Shown here piece after piece: positions 1-8,780 of a DNA stretch of 64,000 nt; positions within the stretch are counted from its first letter, which is position 1, and every line of letters starts with the position of its first letter. A program made the translations under genes and the position numbers. The stretch is from SIG603 sp964370775. Lineage in GTDB: Bacteria; Bacillota; Clostridia; Oscillospirales; Acutalibacteraceae. A model generated the notes under the pieces. That model worked only from the letters and a program-made list of their open reading frames with translations, was not told where the DNA came from and did not search any database. Where the stretch lies: NCBI GenBank assembly GCA_964370775.1, contig CAYJKT010000007.1, forward strand, positions 33,675 through 97,674, written 5' to 3'.

Positions 1-1
1 T

Positions 2-898
2 ATGGTTAAAAACTTTCCGTCTTTGCCTAGCAACATTTTATATAAAGCTATAAGAAAAAAAGATGTTAAGATAAACGGAAAAAGGTGCGAAGCAAAAGAT
101 AAATTAATCGAAAAAGATGAGCTTTACATGTTTTTACCAGAAGAGTTTTTGGAGCAAAAAGCAAAAGACTACGACTTTTTGAAAGCTCCGTTAAAGCTTG
201 GCATAATTTATGAAGACGAAAATATAATGATATTAGACAAAAAAGCTGGATTGCTTGTTCACCCAGACGAAAATTATCATTTTGACTCATTAATCGCTAG
301 AGTTCATCACTATCTATATAAAAAAGAGCAGTATAACCCAGAGAACGAAAATACTTTTGCACCAGCTTTAATAAATAGAATAGACAGAAATACAGCTGGC
401 ATAGTTATGGCGGCGAAAAACGCAGATACACTAAGAATAATGAACCAAAAGATTAAGGATAGAGAGGTAGATAAGTTTTACTTGTGTGCTGTTAGTGGCG
501 TACTTAAAGTAAAAGAACAGCTTTTGAAAGATTATCTAACTAAAAACGAGAAACAAAACAGAGTGTACATAAGCGATAAACCTGATAAAAACAGTAAAAC
601 AATACTCACAAAATACAAAGTGTTAAAAGAGAAAAAAGATAAATCCTTGCTTGAAGTAGAGCTTCTAACAGGAAGAACACACCAAATTAGAGCACATTTA
701 GCAAGCATAGGTCACCCACTACTAGGTGACGGAAAATACGGCACTAACAAAATAAATAAACCATTAGGCTTAAAGTATCAAGCATTACATTCATATAAAT
801 TAGTTTTTAATTTTACTACTGACAGCGGTATTTTGGACTATTTAAATGGTAAAGAGTTTGTATCACACGACACTTGGTTCGATTATATGTTTGAATAA
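2..898 (+). CDS. RluA/RluD-family 23S rRNA pseudouridine synthase (5' partial)
   Basis: This enzyme isomerises uridines of large-subunit rRNA (or tRNA) to pseudouridine in the cytoplasm. The N-terminal part is the tail of an S4 RNA-binding domain (NILYKAIRKKDVKINGKR, residues 11-28). The catalytic domain follows, with the nucleophilic Asp128 in NRIDRNTAG (usual form RLDRxTSG) and the late motif GRTHQIRAHL. Complete family members start about 10 residues earlier, with an RLDKFL-like segment. The ATG at base 2 has no room for a ribosome-binding site, so I treat the gene as cut by the window edge. It ends with TAA at 898 and no strong terminator follows. The RluA subfamily is certain from motifs; which uridine is modified cannot be told. 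Confidence 0.9.
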   Translation: MVKNFPSLPSNILYKAIRKKDVKINGKRCEAKDKLIEKDELYMFLPEEFLEQKAKDYDFLKAPLKLGIIYEDENIMILDKKAGLLVHPDENYHFDSLIARVHHYLYKKEQYNPENENTFAPALINRIDRNTAGIVMAAKNADTLRIMNQKIKDREVDKFYLCAVSGVLKVKEQLLKDYLTKNEKQNRVYISDKPDKNSKTILTKYKVLKEKKDKSLLEVELLTGRTHQIRAHLASIGHPLLGDGKYGTNKINKPLGLKYQALHSYKLVFNFTTDSGILDYLNGKEFVSHDTWFDYMFE

Positions 899-982
899 CT
901 ATACGTATTTCACGAGTATTAAGTGCAAAGACGTGTATTTATTAAGTATTTATACAAAAATAAGTGTATATACATAAAATTC

Positions 983-1011
983 TTGACTTATACTATAAAA
1001 AAGCATATAAT
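983..1011 (+). promoter_or_regulatory. Sigma-A promoter for greA-lysS
   Basis: TTGACT at 983-988 and a perfect TATAAT at 1006-1011 are separated by 17 bp. This lies about 60 bp upstream of the greA start. It fits a vegetative promoter for the greA-lysS pair. Confidence 0.75.
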
Positions 1012-1070
1012 CATTAGAATGTAGATTATTTAATAGATAATAAAATGTATATATAAAGGTGGAGAGAGAA

Positions 1071-1556
1071 ATGTCTGAAAAACAAATATTTTTAACTATC
1101 GAAGGTAAAGAAGCTCTAGAACTTGAACTTCAACAATTAGTATCTGTAGGCAGAAAAGAAGCAGCTGAAAAACTAAAAGTTGCTAGATCTTTCGGAGATT
1201 TATCTGAGAATAGCGAATACGACGAAGCTAAAAATGACCAAGCTATTTTGGAAGCAAGAATTGCTGACTTAGAAGTAATGCTTAAAAAAGCTGTTGTTGT
1301 TAACAAAGATGAACTAGACCTAGACACTGTAAACGTAGGTTCTATTGTTAAAGTAGAAGTTACTACAGCGCAAGGTAACAAAATGGAGAGAACACTTCAT
1401 ATCGTAGGTTCTAACGAAGCAGAGCCTTGGAACGATAAAATATCAGATGAAAGTGCTGTTGGTAAAGCACTTTATGCACAACACGTAGGTACATCAGCAA
1501 ATGTTGAGACACCAGCAGGAACTGTAACATATACTATACTTGCAATTTCAAGATAA
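1071..1556 (+). CDS. greA: Transcription elongation factor GreA
   Basis: GreA enters the secondary channel of RNA polymerase and stimulates cleavage of backtracked RNA. The 161-residue product has the N-terminal coiled coil with the acidic tip FGDLSENSEYDEAKND at residues 41-56. Asp43 and Glu46 stand where the essential acidic residues of E. coli GreA lie. The C-terminal FKBP-like domain ends the protein. A GTG at 1059 lies in the ribosome-binding site itself (AGGTGGAG), so I chose the ATG at 1071, which sits 6-7 bases after it. lysS follows after 25 bp without a terminator, as in many Firmicutes. Confidence 0.95.
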   Translation: MSEKQIFLTIEGKEALELELQQLVSVGRKEAAEKLKVARSFGDLSENSEYDEAKNDQAILEARIADLEVMLKKAVVVNKDELDLDTVNVGSIVKVEVTTAQGNKMERTLHIVGSNEAEPWNDKISDESAVGKALYAQHVGTSANVETPAGTVTYTILAISR

Positions 1557-1581
1557 AGTATAGTGGCGAAAGGAAATTAAA

Positions 1582-3087
1582 ATGAGCGAGCAAATGCAAA
1601 ACGAAACACTAGAGTTAAAAGAAATTCTTCAAATTAGACGTGATAAACTGAAAAATCTTTCAGACTCAGGCAAAAACCCTTACGAAGTAACAAAATTTGA
1701 TGTTACACATTACACAAAAGACATAGTTGATAATTTTAATGACGATGCAGAGGAAAAAGAGTTCGTAAGTATCGCTGGTAGAATTATGAGCCGTCGTGAT
1801 ATGGGTAAGGCTGCGTTTTTAGATTTAAGAGATACATCTGGCAGAATTCAACTTTATGTTAAAATAGATATTTTAGGCGAAGAGAAATTCAAAGAGTTTT
1901 TCTCAAACGTTGATATTGGTGACATTATCGGCGTTAAAGGTGATGTTTTTAGAACAAAAAGAGGCGAAATCTCTGTAAATGTTAAAGATATAGAGATTAT
2001 CTCTAAATCACTTCTTCCATTACCAGAAAAATATCACGGCTTAAAAGATGTTGATTCAAGATACCGCCAAAGATATTTAGATTTAATTATGAACCCAGAT
2101 GTTAAAGAGACATTCAAAAAGAGATCACAAATAATTAAAGAAATAAGAAACTTCTTAGATGACCAAGGATTTATGGAGGTAGAGACATCTGTTTTACATT
2201 CACAAGCAGGTGGTGCTTCTGCAAGACCATTTATCACTCATCACAACGCTTTAGATATTCCGTTATACATGCGTATCGCTCTTGAACTTCACTTAAAAAG
2301 ACTGATTGTTGGTGGTTTTGATAAAGTTTATGAGATAGGCAGAGTTTTCAGAAACGAGGGTATGGATACTACTCATAACCCAGAGTTCACAATGATGGAA
2401 CTTTACCAAGCATATACAGATTACGAAGGCATGATGAACCTAACTGAAAGCTTGATTAGAGAAGTTGCTAAAAAAGTTTGTGGTTCTGCTCAAATTATAT
2501 ATAACGATGTTGAAATCGACTTAGAGAAACCATTCGAGAGAATTTCTATGGTTGATGCTGTTAAAAAATACAGTGGTGTAGATTTTAACGAGGTTAACGA
2601 TATTGAACAAGCTAGAGCACTAGCAAAAGAGCATCATATTGAGTTTGAGACAAGACACAAAAAAGGTGAAATTATCAACTTGTTCTTCGAGAAATATGCA
2701 GAAGAAAAATTAATTCAACCTACTTTTGTTACAGGGCACCCAACTGACATTAGCCCTCTTGCAAAAAAATGCAAAGATAACAGTGAATATACAGAGCGTT
2801 TCGAGCTTTTCATTATGTGCAAAGAATATTGCAACGCATTTAGTGAGCTTAACGACCCAATTGACCAAAGAGAGAGATTTGAGGCTCAAGCACTGGCGAA
2901 GGCACAAGGCGACGAAGAAGCTTGTGAAGTTGATGAAGACTTCCTAACAGCTTTAGAATACGCACTTCCTCCAACAGGTGGTTTAGGTATCGGTGTTGAT
3001 AGATTAGTTATGTTATTAACTAACTCAATCAGTATCAGAGACGTATTATTATTCCCAACTATGAAACCACAAGGCGGACAAATATAA
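1582..3087 (+). CDS. lysS: Lysyl-tRNA synthetase, class II
   Basis: This enzyme charges tRNA-Lys with lysine using ATP. At 501 residues it has the usual length. An OB-fold anticodon-binding domain covers about residues 60-165. The class II catalytic core follows: motif 1 near 190-205 (FLDDQGFMEVETSVL), motif 2 near 255-275 (GRVFRNEGMDTTHNPEFTM) and motif 3 near 465-480 (GGLGIGVDRLVMLLT). The start ATG is preceded by AAAGGAAA. It is probably co-transcribed with greA from the promoter at 983-1011. No T-box precedes it. Confidence 0.97.
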   Translation: MSEQMQNETLELKEILQIRRDKLKNLSDSGKNPYEVTKFDVTHYTKDIVDNFNDDAEEKEFVSIAGRIMSRRDMGKAAFLDLRDTSGRIQLYVKIDILGEEKFKEFFSNVDIGDIIGVKGDVFRTKRGEISVNVKDIEIISKSLLPLPEKYHGLKDVDSRYRQRYLDLIMNPDVKETFKKRSQIIKEIRNFLDDQGFMEVETSVLHSQAGGASARPFITHHNALDIPLYMRIALELHLKRLIVGGFDKVYEIGRVFRNEGMDTTHNPEFTMMELYQAYTDYEGMMNLTESLIREVAKKVCGSAQIIYNDVEIDLEKPFERISMVDAVKKYSGVDFNEVNDIEQARALAKEHHIEFETRHKKGEIINLFFEKYAEEKLIQPTFVTGHPTDISPLAKKCKDNSEYTERFELFIMCKEYCNAFSELNDPIDQRERFEAQALAKAQGDEEACEVDEDFLTALEYALPPTGGLGIGVDRLVMLLTNSISIRDVLLFPTMKPQGGQI

Positions 3088-3093
3088 AAACTT

Positions 3094-3129
3094 ACACCCT
3101 ATGTTAGACATTAGTTTTTCATAGGGTGT
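3094..3129. terminator. Inverted repeat after lysS, possible terminator
   Basis: ACACCCTATG at 3094-3103 and CATAGGGTGT at 3120-3129 form a perfect 10-bp stem around a 16-base loop. No long T run follows, so it is a weak or Rho-independent-like terminator at best. It separates lysS from the acetyltransferase gene. Confidence 0.45.
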
Positions 3130-3152
3130 TGTGTATAATAAGGAAGAAAATT

Positions 3153-3677
3153 ATGAAAACACCGAACTTAGAGAGCGAAAGAATTATATTAAGACCACTT
3201 AAAATAAATGATGCACAAGAAGTTTTTGAGAACTGGACAAACGACAGCGAAGTTGCGAAGTTTATGCGTTGGAGCGTGCATAAAGATATTAGCGACACGG
3301 TTGAATGGGTGAAAACAGAAGAAGAAAATGTAGACGGAGACAATTACAACTGGGGATTTGTGCTAAAATCTACTGGTAAAATCTTTGGTAGTGGTGGTTT
3401 TCACTACAAAAAAGAGCATGAAGTTTACGAGTTAGGTTACAATATAATGAGAGACGAATGGGGGAAAGGCTTGACGACAGAAGCGTGTATCCCGATGCTA
3501 GAATTTGCAAAAAATGTGCTGAAAGTAAAAAAGATATTTTGTTGCCATGCAGTAGATAATTTAGGGTCAGAAAATATAATTAACAAGCTAGGTTTTATCT
3601 TTACAGGTAATGGAGAGTACTCAAGTTTTGATGGTGAGAGAACTTTCAAAACAAAGGACTATATTCTTGAATTCTGA
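3153..3677 (+). CDS. GNAT-family N-acetyltransferase (RimJ/RimL-like)
   Basis: This 174-residue protein is a predicted acetyl-CoA-dependent acetyltransferase of the Acetyltransf_3 type, the group that contains RimJ/RimL and many small-molecule acetylases. It begins with the typical LESERIILRPLKINDA segment. The acetyl-CoA-binding motif A is around residues 95-115 (LGYNIMRDEWGKGLTTEA), and a late SENIINKLGF helix completes the fold. A GTG at 3126 would add nine residues but lies in the hairpin before the gene. The ATG at 3153 follows AGGAAG at the right distance. The gene stands alone and its substrate cannot be told from sequence. Confidence 0.85.
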   Translation: MKTPNLESERIILRPLKINDAQEVFENWTNDSEVAKFMRWSVHKDISDTVEWVKTEEENVDGDNYNWGFVLKSTGKIFGSGGFHYKKEHEVYELGYNIMRDEWGKGLTTEACIPMLEFAKNVLKVKKIFCCHAVDNLGSENIINKLGFIFTGNGEYSSFDGERTFKTKDYILEF

Positions 3678-3763
3678 TTATATAAGCATAAATTTGTTTA
3701 AAAAGATAATTATATTTGGTCGTTATAAATGAAAAATTGGTGAAATATTATAAGAATTGATAT

Positions 3764-3792
3764 TTGTATTTTGATGTAATTTATGTTATAAT
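3764..3792 (+). promoter_or_regulatory. Extended -10 promoter for the FakA-like gene
   Basis: TTGTAT at 3764-3769 and TATAAT at 3787-3792 are 17 bp apart. A TGT directly before the -10 gives the extended -10 form TGnTATAAT. It lies 41 bp before the coding start. Confidence 0.7.
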
Positions 3793-3832
3793 AGTACCAT
3801 TAATTTGTAAATTACAAAAAGGATGTGTTTTT

Positions 3833-5467
3833 TTGATAAACGGTTCAATGTTGAGAGATGCTATAATTTCAGCATCTAACAATATAGTAAATAATAAGAA
3901 AAATATAGATGACTTAAATATTTTCCCAGTGCCAGATGGCGACACTGGTACTAATATGTCTATGACTATAAGCGCTGCTGCAAGAGAACTTGAAAAATTT
4001 GAGGATAACTGCACTGTTAGCGAAGTTGCAAGTAAAGCTGCTTCTTGCATGTTAAGAGGAGCGAGAGGAAACTCAGGCGTTATTTTATCTATACTTTTTA
4101 GAGGTTTTGCTAATGGATTGCAAGACAAAAACGAAGTTACAGGCGCTGATTTAGCTAACGCTTTATCAAATGGTGTTGAAGCTGCGTACAAATCTGTTAT
4201 GAAACCTACAGAGGGAACAATTTTAACAGTAGCTAGAGTTGCTTCTGAAGTAGCTGGAACTGCGTGCGAGATTAACAGCGACCCTATCTATGTATGGGGC
4301 GCAATATGCTCTGCTGCTGAACAAGCTTTGGCAGAGACACCAGAACTTCTACCAGTTTTGAAAAAAGCAAATGTTGTAGACGCTGGTGGTAAAGGCTTAT
4401 GCGATATTTTTGAGGGCATGTTAACTACTTTCAAATTAGGCGAAATAATTAGCATAGATGAGAATGTTCAGTCTGACATAAACACAGAGAATTTTGCGTC
4501 TGCTGTGGCTGAATATGACGGTGAAATAACTTTTACTTATTGCACAGAGTTTATAGTTGAAAAAGAGAACGACAAAAATCCACTAGAGCTAAGAGCGTAT
4601 TTAGAGACTATTGGCGACAGCGTTGTTGTGGTTGATGATGAAGAGATAATCAAAGTTCATGTTCACACTGAAGACCCTGGTAATGCGTTGCAAAGTGGAC
4701 TTGCTTATGGTCAATTGTTGACAGTTAAGATAGAAAACATGAGAGAGCAACAAAAGAGCCTTAAAGGTAGCGCTACTACAAAATTGGCAGTAGTAGCACC
4801 AGAAGAAGAAATCGGCTTTGTATCTATTGCAGCAGGTGACGGATTAAAAGAGCTTTTCACTGACTTAGGTTGTTCGCACGTTGTAAGTGGTGGTCAAACC
4901 ATGAACCCAAGCACAGAGGACATTATGGAAGCTGTTTTAGCTACTCCATGCAAAAAAGTTGTCGTGCTACCTAACAACAAAAATATTTTAATGGCGGCAC
5001 AGCAAGCTGTTCCACTTGTAACAGATAGAGAAGTTATTGTAATTCCAACAAAGACTATACCACAAGGTATTACGGCTCTTTTAACATTCGACCCAGATAG
5101 CGATGCTGAAACTAACGAGAAAAACATGACTGAGGCGATAGAAAATGTTGGCACAGGACTTGTAACATTTGCAGCAAGAGACTCTGAGTTTGGTGGACAC
5201 AAAATTAAAGAGGGCGAAGTTTTAGGTTTGGTTAACGGCAAAATGGATTATATAGAGAAAAATCCTGTTAATGCTTGCTTAAAAGTTACAAAAGACTTAG
5301 TTAATAAAAACACTAACTTTGTTACTTTAATTTATGGTGAAAACATTAGTGATGAAGAAGCTGAAAAGGCTTATGATTTAGTTAAGAAAAAACTTCCTAA
5401 CCATATTGAGATTTCTGTGGTTAATGGTGGCCAACCTGTGTACTACTTCATTATTTCAGTTGAATAA
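3833..5467 (+). CDS. DAK2-domain protein, FakA/YloV-like fatty acid kinase
   Basis: This is a member of the YloV/FakA group. In Staphylococcus aureus the FakA subunit phosphorylates fatty acids presented by a FakB (DegV) lipid-binding partner; no DegV gene is present in this window. The 544-residue product starts with a DhaL-type ATP-binding domain: the metal-binding NIFPVPDGDTGTNMSMT near residues 27-43, then LRGARGNSGVILS and VDAGGKGL. A DegV-like C-terminal domain follows. I chose the rare TTG start at 3833, which lies nine bases after AAAAAGGA. The ATG at 3848 is too far from that site, and longer versions run into the promoter. The yloU (Asp23) gene that often precedes yloV is absent. 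recG follows, a common order in Firmicutes. Confidence 0.85.
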   Translation: MINGSMLRDAIISASNNIVNNKKNIDDLNIFPVPDGDTGTNMSMTISAAARELEKFEDNCTVSEVASKAASCMLRGARGNSGVILSILFRGFANGLQDKNEVTGADLANALSNGVEAAYKSVMKPTEGTILTVARVASEVAGTACEINSDPIYVWGAICSAAEQALAETPELLPVLKKANVVDAGGKGLCDIFEGMLTTFKLGEIISIDENVQSDINTENFASAVAEYDGEITFTYCTEFIVEKENDKNPLELRAYLETIGDSVVVVDDEEIIKVHVHTEDPGNALQSGLAYGQLLTVKIENMREQQKSLKGSATTKLAVVAPEEEIGFVSIAAGDGLKELFTDLGCSHVVSGGQTMNPSTEDIMEAVLATPCKKVVVLPNNKNILMAAQQAVPLVTDREVIVIPTKTIPQGITALLTFDPDSDAETNEKNMTEAIENVGTGLVTFAARDSEFGGHKIKEGEVLGLVNGKMDYIEKNPVNACLKVTKDLVNKNTNFVTLIYGENISDEEAEKAYDLVKKKLPNHIEISVVNGGQPVYYFIISVE

Positions 5468-5487
5468 TAAATATAATTAAACTAAGG

Positions 5488-5552
5488 GGCGACCCTGTGT
5501 GGATACGGATTTTCCGTTAAGTTCGCTTATTCATACAGGAGTTGCCTTTTTT
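5488..5552 (+). terminator. Long hairpin with T run before recG
   Basis: A long stem pairs GGCGACCCTGT (5488-5498) with ACAGGAGTTGCC (5535-5546), with one bulged A. An inner hairpin ACGGA/TCCGT lies at 5505-5517. TTTTTT follows directly at 5547-5552. It has the form of a strong intrinsic terminator for the upstream gene. Because recG starts only 27 bp later, it could also act as an attenuator in the recG leader. Confidence 0.75.
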
Positions 5553-5578
5553 ATATCCTTTAGAGAAGTGGTGAAAAA

Positions 5579-7612
5579 ATGCGAGATTTTAAAGAATTTG
5601 ATATTACATATTTGAATGGAGTAGGCCCTCAAAAAGCAAAACTGTTTAACAAACTTAATATATATAATTTGCATGACCTTTTGCATTTTTACCCAAGAAC
5701 GTACGAGGATTGGACGATAACTAAGGATATATGCGACCTTGAAATGGACGAAACTGCTGTGGTTAGGGCTATAGTGTTAAGTACTCCGTCAGAGCTTAGA
5801 ATTTCTGGTGGTAGAGTTATTTACAGAACTATGGTGGCAGATGACACAGCTGACATGAAACTGACTTATTTTAATAACAAGTTTATTGTTAACTTGCTTA
5901 AAAGAGATGAAATGTATTATTTTAGGGGGAAAGTCAGTGGTAATCAGTTCAATAAAGAAATGCTTAACCCTGAATTTTTGCCAGAGAAAAAAATAGTACC
6001 GATGATGTCGGTGTATTCTTTAACAGCTGGAATGACATCAAAGCAAATATCAAAATGCGTTGCACAAGTGCTTACAATGTTACCTCAAACAATGTTTGAC
6101 TGTATACCGACGGATATTAGACAAAAGTTTAGACTTTGTGATATTAATTATGCACTAAAAACTGTACATTTTCCTAAATCGGAAGAAGATTATGAGATTG
6201 CAAAAAGGCGATTGATATTTGAAGAACTCTTTATTTTGCAAATTGGTATGCGAAAAATTAAAGACAAAAATAAAAGCTATACTTCATACACTTTGCAAAA
6301 TGACTATAGTGACGAATTTCAAAAACTGTTGCCTTTTGAGCTAACTGGCGCACAAAAAAGAGCTATCAAAGATTGTATAGAGGACATGCATAAAATTCAC
6401 CCAATGAACCGACTTTTGCAAGGTGATGTTGGTAGTGGTAAGACAGCTGTTGCAGCAGCTTTGTGCCATACTATCGTAAAAAATGGTATTCAATGTGCGT
6501 TAATGGCTCCAACAGAGATACTAGCGACACAGCATTATAATTCTTTTAAAGATTTATTGGAACCAGTTGGAGTGAAAGTTGCATTATTAACTGGAACCCT
6601 AACAGCAAAGCAAAAAAGAGAGATTTATGCTAAGTTAGAAATTGGTGAGATAGACTTAATTATTGGAACTCACGCACTAATAACAGATAAAGTTCAGTTC
6701 AAAAACTTAGGGCTTGTTATAACAGATGAACAACACAGGTTTGGTGTAAAACAGAGGGCAGCACTGCACGATAAGGGAAATAATCCACACACTTTGGTTA
6801 TGAGTGCAACGCCAATTCCTAGAACTTTGGCACTTATGGTGTATGGTGAGCTTGATGTAAGTGTTCTGAACGAACTACCACCAGGTAGGCAAGTGATAGA
6901 GACATATCACATAAGCACTGATAAACGATTGAGAGCATTCAAGTACATTCAAAAGCACATAGACGAGGGCAGACAGGGGTATATTATTTGTCCACTTATC
7001 GAAGAAGGTGTGTCTGAACTTGCTAACATAAACCAGTATTACGAATTTCTGATTAAGCATTTTAACCCTGCTGATATTGGAATTTTGCATGGTAAGATGA
7101 AAGCCAAAGACAAAGAGGATATAATGCAAAAGTTCAAAGAAAACGAGATTAAACTTTTGCTGTCTACCACAGTGGTTGAAGTTGGAGTGGACGTACCAAA
7201 CGCAGTTATCATGCTTATAGAAAATTCCGAGATGTATGGTTTGTCTCAGTTACATCAGTTAAGAGGTCGTGTTGGTAGAGGTAAACACAAAAGCACTTGC
7301 ATACTTGTGAGCGACGCAGTTAATGAAGAAGCCACACAGCGAATGGAGATTATGAAAAGCAGTGTTGACGGATTTAAAATTGCAGAAGCTGATTTAAAAA
7401 TGAGGGGTCCAGGTGACTTTTTTGGCAAGAAACAACATGGTTTGCCTGATATGAAAATTGCAAACATTGCAAAGGACATGCATATTTTAAATCAAGCTAG
7501 GGAAGCCGCAGAAGAAGTGCTAGAGCGTGACCCATATTTGAGCGAAAGTGAAGAATTATTAAAAGAAGTTAAGTATTTATTTAAGATGAATAACGAAAAT
7601 ATGATATTATAA
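5579..7612 (+). CDS. recG: ATP-dependent DNA helicase RecG
   Basis: RecG remodels stalled replication forks and branch-migrates Holliday junctions. The 677-residue protein has the N-terminal wedge/OB domain, which begins with LNGVGPQKAKLFNKL at about residues 10-25. The superfamily 2 helicase core follows: Walker A QGDVGSGKTAV near 281-291, the DEQH box near 382, SATPIPRTL near 408-416, and motif VI QLRGRVGRGKHKS near 562. The C-terminal RecG motif includes MRGPGDFFGKKQHG. A GAAGTGGTG stretch precedes the ATG. The Nudix gene follows after 12 bp and is probably in the same transcript. Confidence 0.97.
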   Translation: MRDFKEFDITYLNGVGPQKAKLFNKLNIYNLHDLLHFYPRTYEDWTITKDICDLEMDETAVVRAIVLSTPSELRISGGRVIYRTMVADDTADMKLTYFNNKFIVNLLKRDEMYYFRGKVSGNQFNKEMLNPEFLPEKKIVPMMSVYSLTAGMTSKQISKCVAQVLTMLPQTMFDCIPTDIRQKFRLCDINYALKTVHFPKSEEDYEIAKRRLIFEELFILQIGMRKIKDKNKSYTSYTLQNDYSDEFQKLLPFELTGAQKRAIKDCIEDMHKIHPMNRLLQGDVGSGKTAVAAALCHTIVKNGIQCALMAPTEILATQHYNSFKDLLEPVGVKVALLTGTLTAKQKREIYAKLEIGEIDLIIGTHALITDKVQFKNLGLVITDEQHRFGVKQRAALHDKGNNPHTLVMSATPIPRTLALMVYGELDVSVLNELPPGRQVIETYHISTDKRLRAFKYIQKHIDEGRQGYIICPLIEEGVSELANINQYYEFLIKHFNPADIGILHGKMKAKDKEDIMQKFKENEIKLLLSTTVVEVGVDVPNAVIMLIENSEMYGLSQLHQLRGRVGRGKHKSTCILVSDAVNEEATQRMEIMKSSVDGFKIAEADLKMRGPGDFFGKKQHGLPDMKIANIAKDMHILNQAREAAEEVLERDPYLSESEELLKEVKYLFKMNNENMIL

Positions 7613-7624
7613 AAGGGGAAAACT

Positions 7625-8038
7625 ATGTTTGAGATTAAATTTCACGATAAAAGCGAAGTAGATGAGAGTACTTTGAAATTTGTTGTTATTGTGGCAAAAT
7701 ACGAGGGTAAATTGGTATATTGCAGACACAAAGAGAGAACAACTTACGAGATAGCAGGAGGGCATATCGAAGAGGGCGAAACTGCTTTAGAAGCTGCAAA
7801 AAGAGAACTTTTTGAGGAAACTGGTGCAATAGATTTTGATATAGACTTTGTTAGTGATTACAGCTATAATGAGTACGGCAGTTTGTATTATGCAGAGATA
7901 AAAGAGTTAGAACAAATACCTGAGTACTCTGAAATAGCAGAAATCGTACTAGTAGATACACCATTAGACAGCTTAACCTACCCACATATTCAACCATTTT
8001 TGCTTGAAAAAGTTAACACTTGGTTGGAAAATAGATAA
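7625..8038 (+). CDS. Nudix hydrolase
   Basis: This 137-residue protein is predicted to hydrolyse a nucleoside diphosphate linked to another group. It has a complete Nudix box at about residues 45-67 (GGHIEEGETALEAAKRELFE, then ETGA), which fits GX5EX7REUXEEXGU. It follows recG by 12 bp behind an AAAAGGGG ribosome-binding site. The natural substrate (oxidised nucleotide, sugar nucleotide or other) cannot be read from the sequence. Confidence 0.88.
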   Translation: MFEIKFHDKSEVDESTLKFVVIVAKYEGKLVYCRHKERTTYEIAGGHIEEGETALEAAKRELFEETGAIDFDIDFVSDYSYNEYGSLYYAEIKELEQIPEYSEIAEIVLVDTPLDSLTYPHIQPFLLEKVNTWLENR

Positions 8039-8045
8039 AAAATAT

Positions 8046-8120
8046 AGTGGCTGATGTCATTTTAGTATTGAAACTTTGCATTTAGTGCAAACTGTCAAAC
8101 TAATGTGAACATCAGCCACT
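8046..8120. terminator. Inverted repeat between convergent Nudix and arsenic genes
   Basis: AGTGGCTGATGT at 8046-8057 and ACATCAGCCACT at 8109-8120 form a perfect 12-bp stem. A smaller TTTGCA/TGCAAA hairpin lies inside the loop at 8075-8091. It sits between two converging transcripts and probably terminates both. Confidence 0.6.
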
Positions 8121-8126
8121 GTTTAT

Positions 8127-8780
8127 TTATCTTAACTTTTCTTTTAATTTAAGAACTTTATCGTGAATTTCTTTTATAATGATTTTAAACTCATCGTCAT
8201 TTTTGCCACTTGGGTCGTCTAGTCCCCAGTTTTCTGCATATTGAGACGGAACGTTAGGACAGCTAACATTACAGCCCATAAAGATAACCACATCAGGGTC
8301 TGGAATATCATTAACAGTCTTGTTGAACTGAGTAGCCTCCATGTCTATGTCGTAAATCTCTTTGATTAATCTAACAGCGTCTTGGTTGATTTGAGACTTA
8401 ATCTCTGTACCGGCAGAGTAGCTGTCGAAAACATCAGAAGCAAGCATTTTTCCCAGAGCTTCTGCCATTTGGCTTCGACATGAATTATGATTACATACAA
8501 AAGCTACTTTTGGTTTTCCCTTACATTCAATCTCAGGTTTAAAGCTTTCAAAATCATAATCAATATCTGTATTGCCATCATCACCAAAGTAATGAATAGC
8601 ACCTACTGGACATTTTCTCTCACACCCATGACATCCGTGAACACAACCGTTGCCATAAACAACTTTTGGTTGGTCAGTTTCTTCATTTGGTTTATACACT
8701 CCGTGTTTGCACATATCGTTGCAAACCATGCAACCTACACATTTATCGTAATCAATTACAGGATACCAACCTTTACTCAT
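8127..8780 (-). CDS. Ferredoxin domain fused to LMW-phosphatase-type arsenate reductase
   Basis: This 217-residue fusion is predicted to reduce arsenate to arsenite. Residues 1-65 resemble a bacterial ferredoxin. They have two cysteine sets for two 4Fe-4S clusters: CVGCMVCNDMC (Cys14, 17, 20, 24) and CVHGCHGCERKC (Cys46, 50, 53, 57). Residues 90-217 are a thioredoxin-type ArsC of the low-molecular-weight phosphatase fold. The P-loop is CNHNSCRS (Cys96, Arg102), and a cysteine pair lies in MGCNVSCPN (Cys170, Cys174); these form the usual three-cysteine redox relay. It is the last gene of the minus-strand arsenic operon and overlaps acr3 by 4 bp (ATGA). That the ferredoxin part feeds electrons to the reductase is an inference. 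Confidence 0.85.
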   Translation of the reverse strand: MSKGWYPVIDYDKCVGCMVCNDMCKHGVYKPNEETDQPKVVYGNGCVHGCHGCERKCPVGAIHYFGDDGNTDIDYDFESFKPEIECKGKPKVAFVCNHNSCRSQMAEALGKMLASDVFDSYSAGTEIKSQINQDAVRLIKEIYDIDMEATQFNKTVNDIPDPDVVIFMGCNVSCPNVPSQYAENWGLDDPSGKNDDEFKIIIKEIHDKVLKLKEKLR

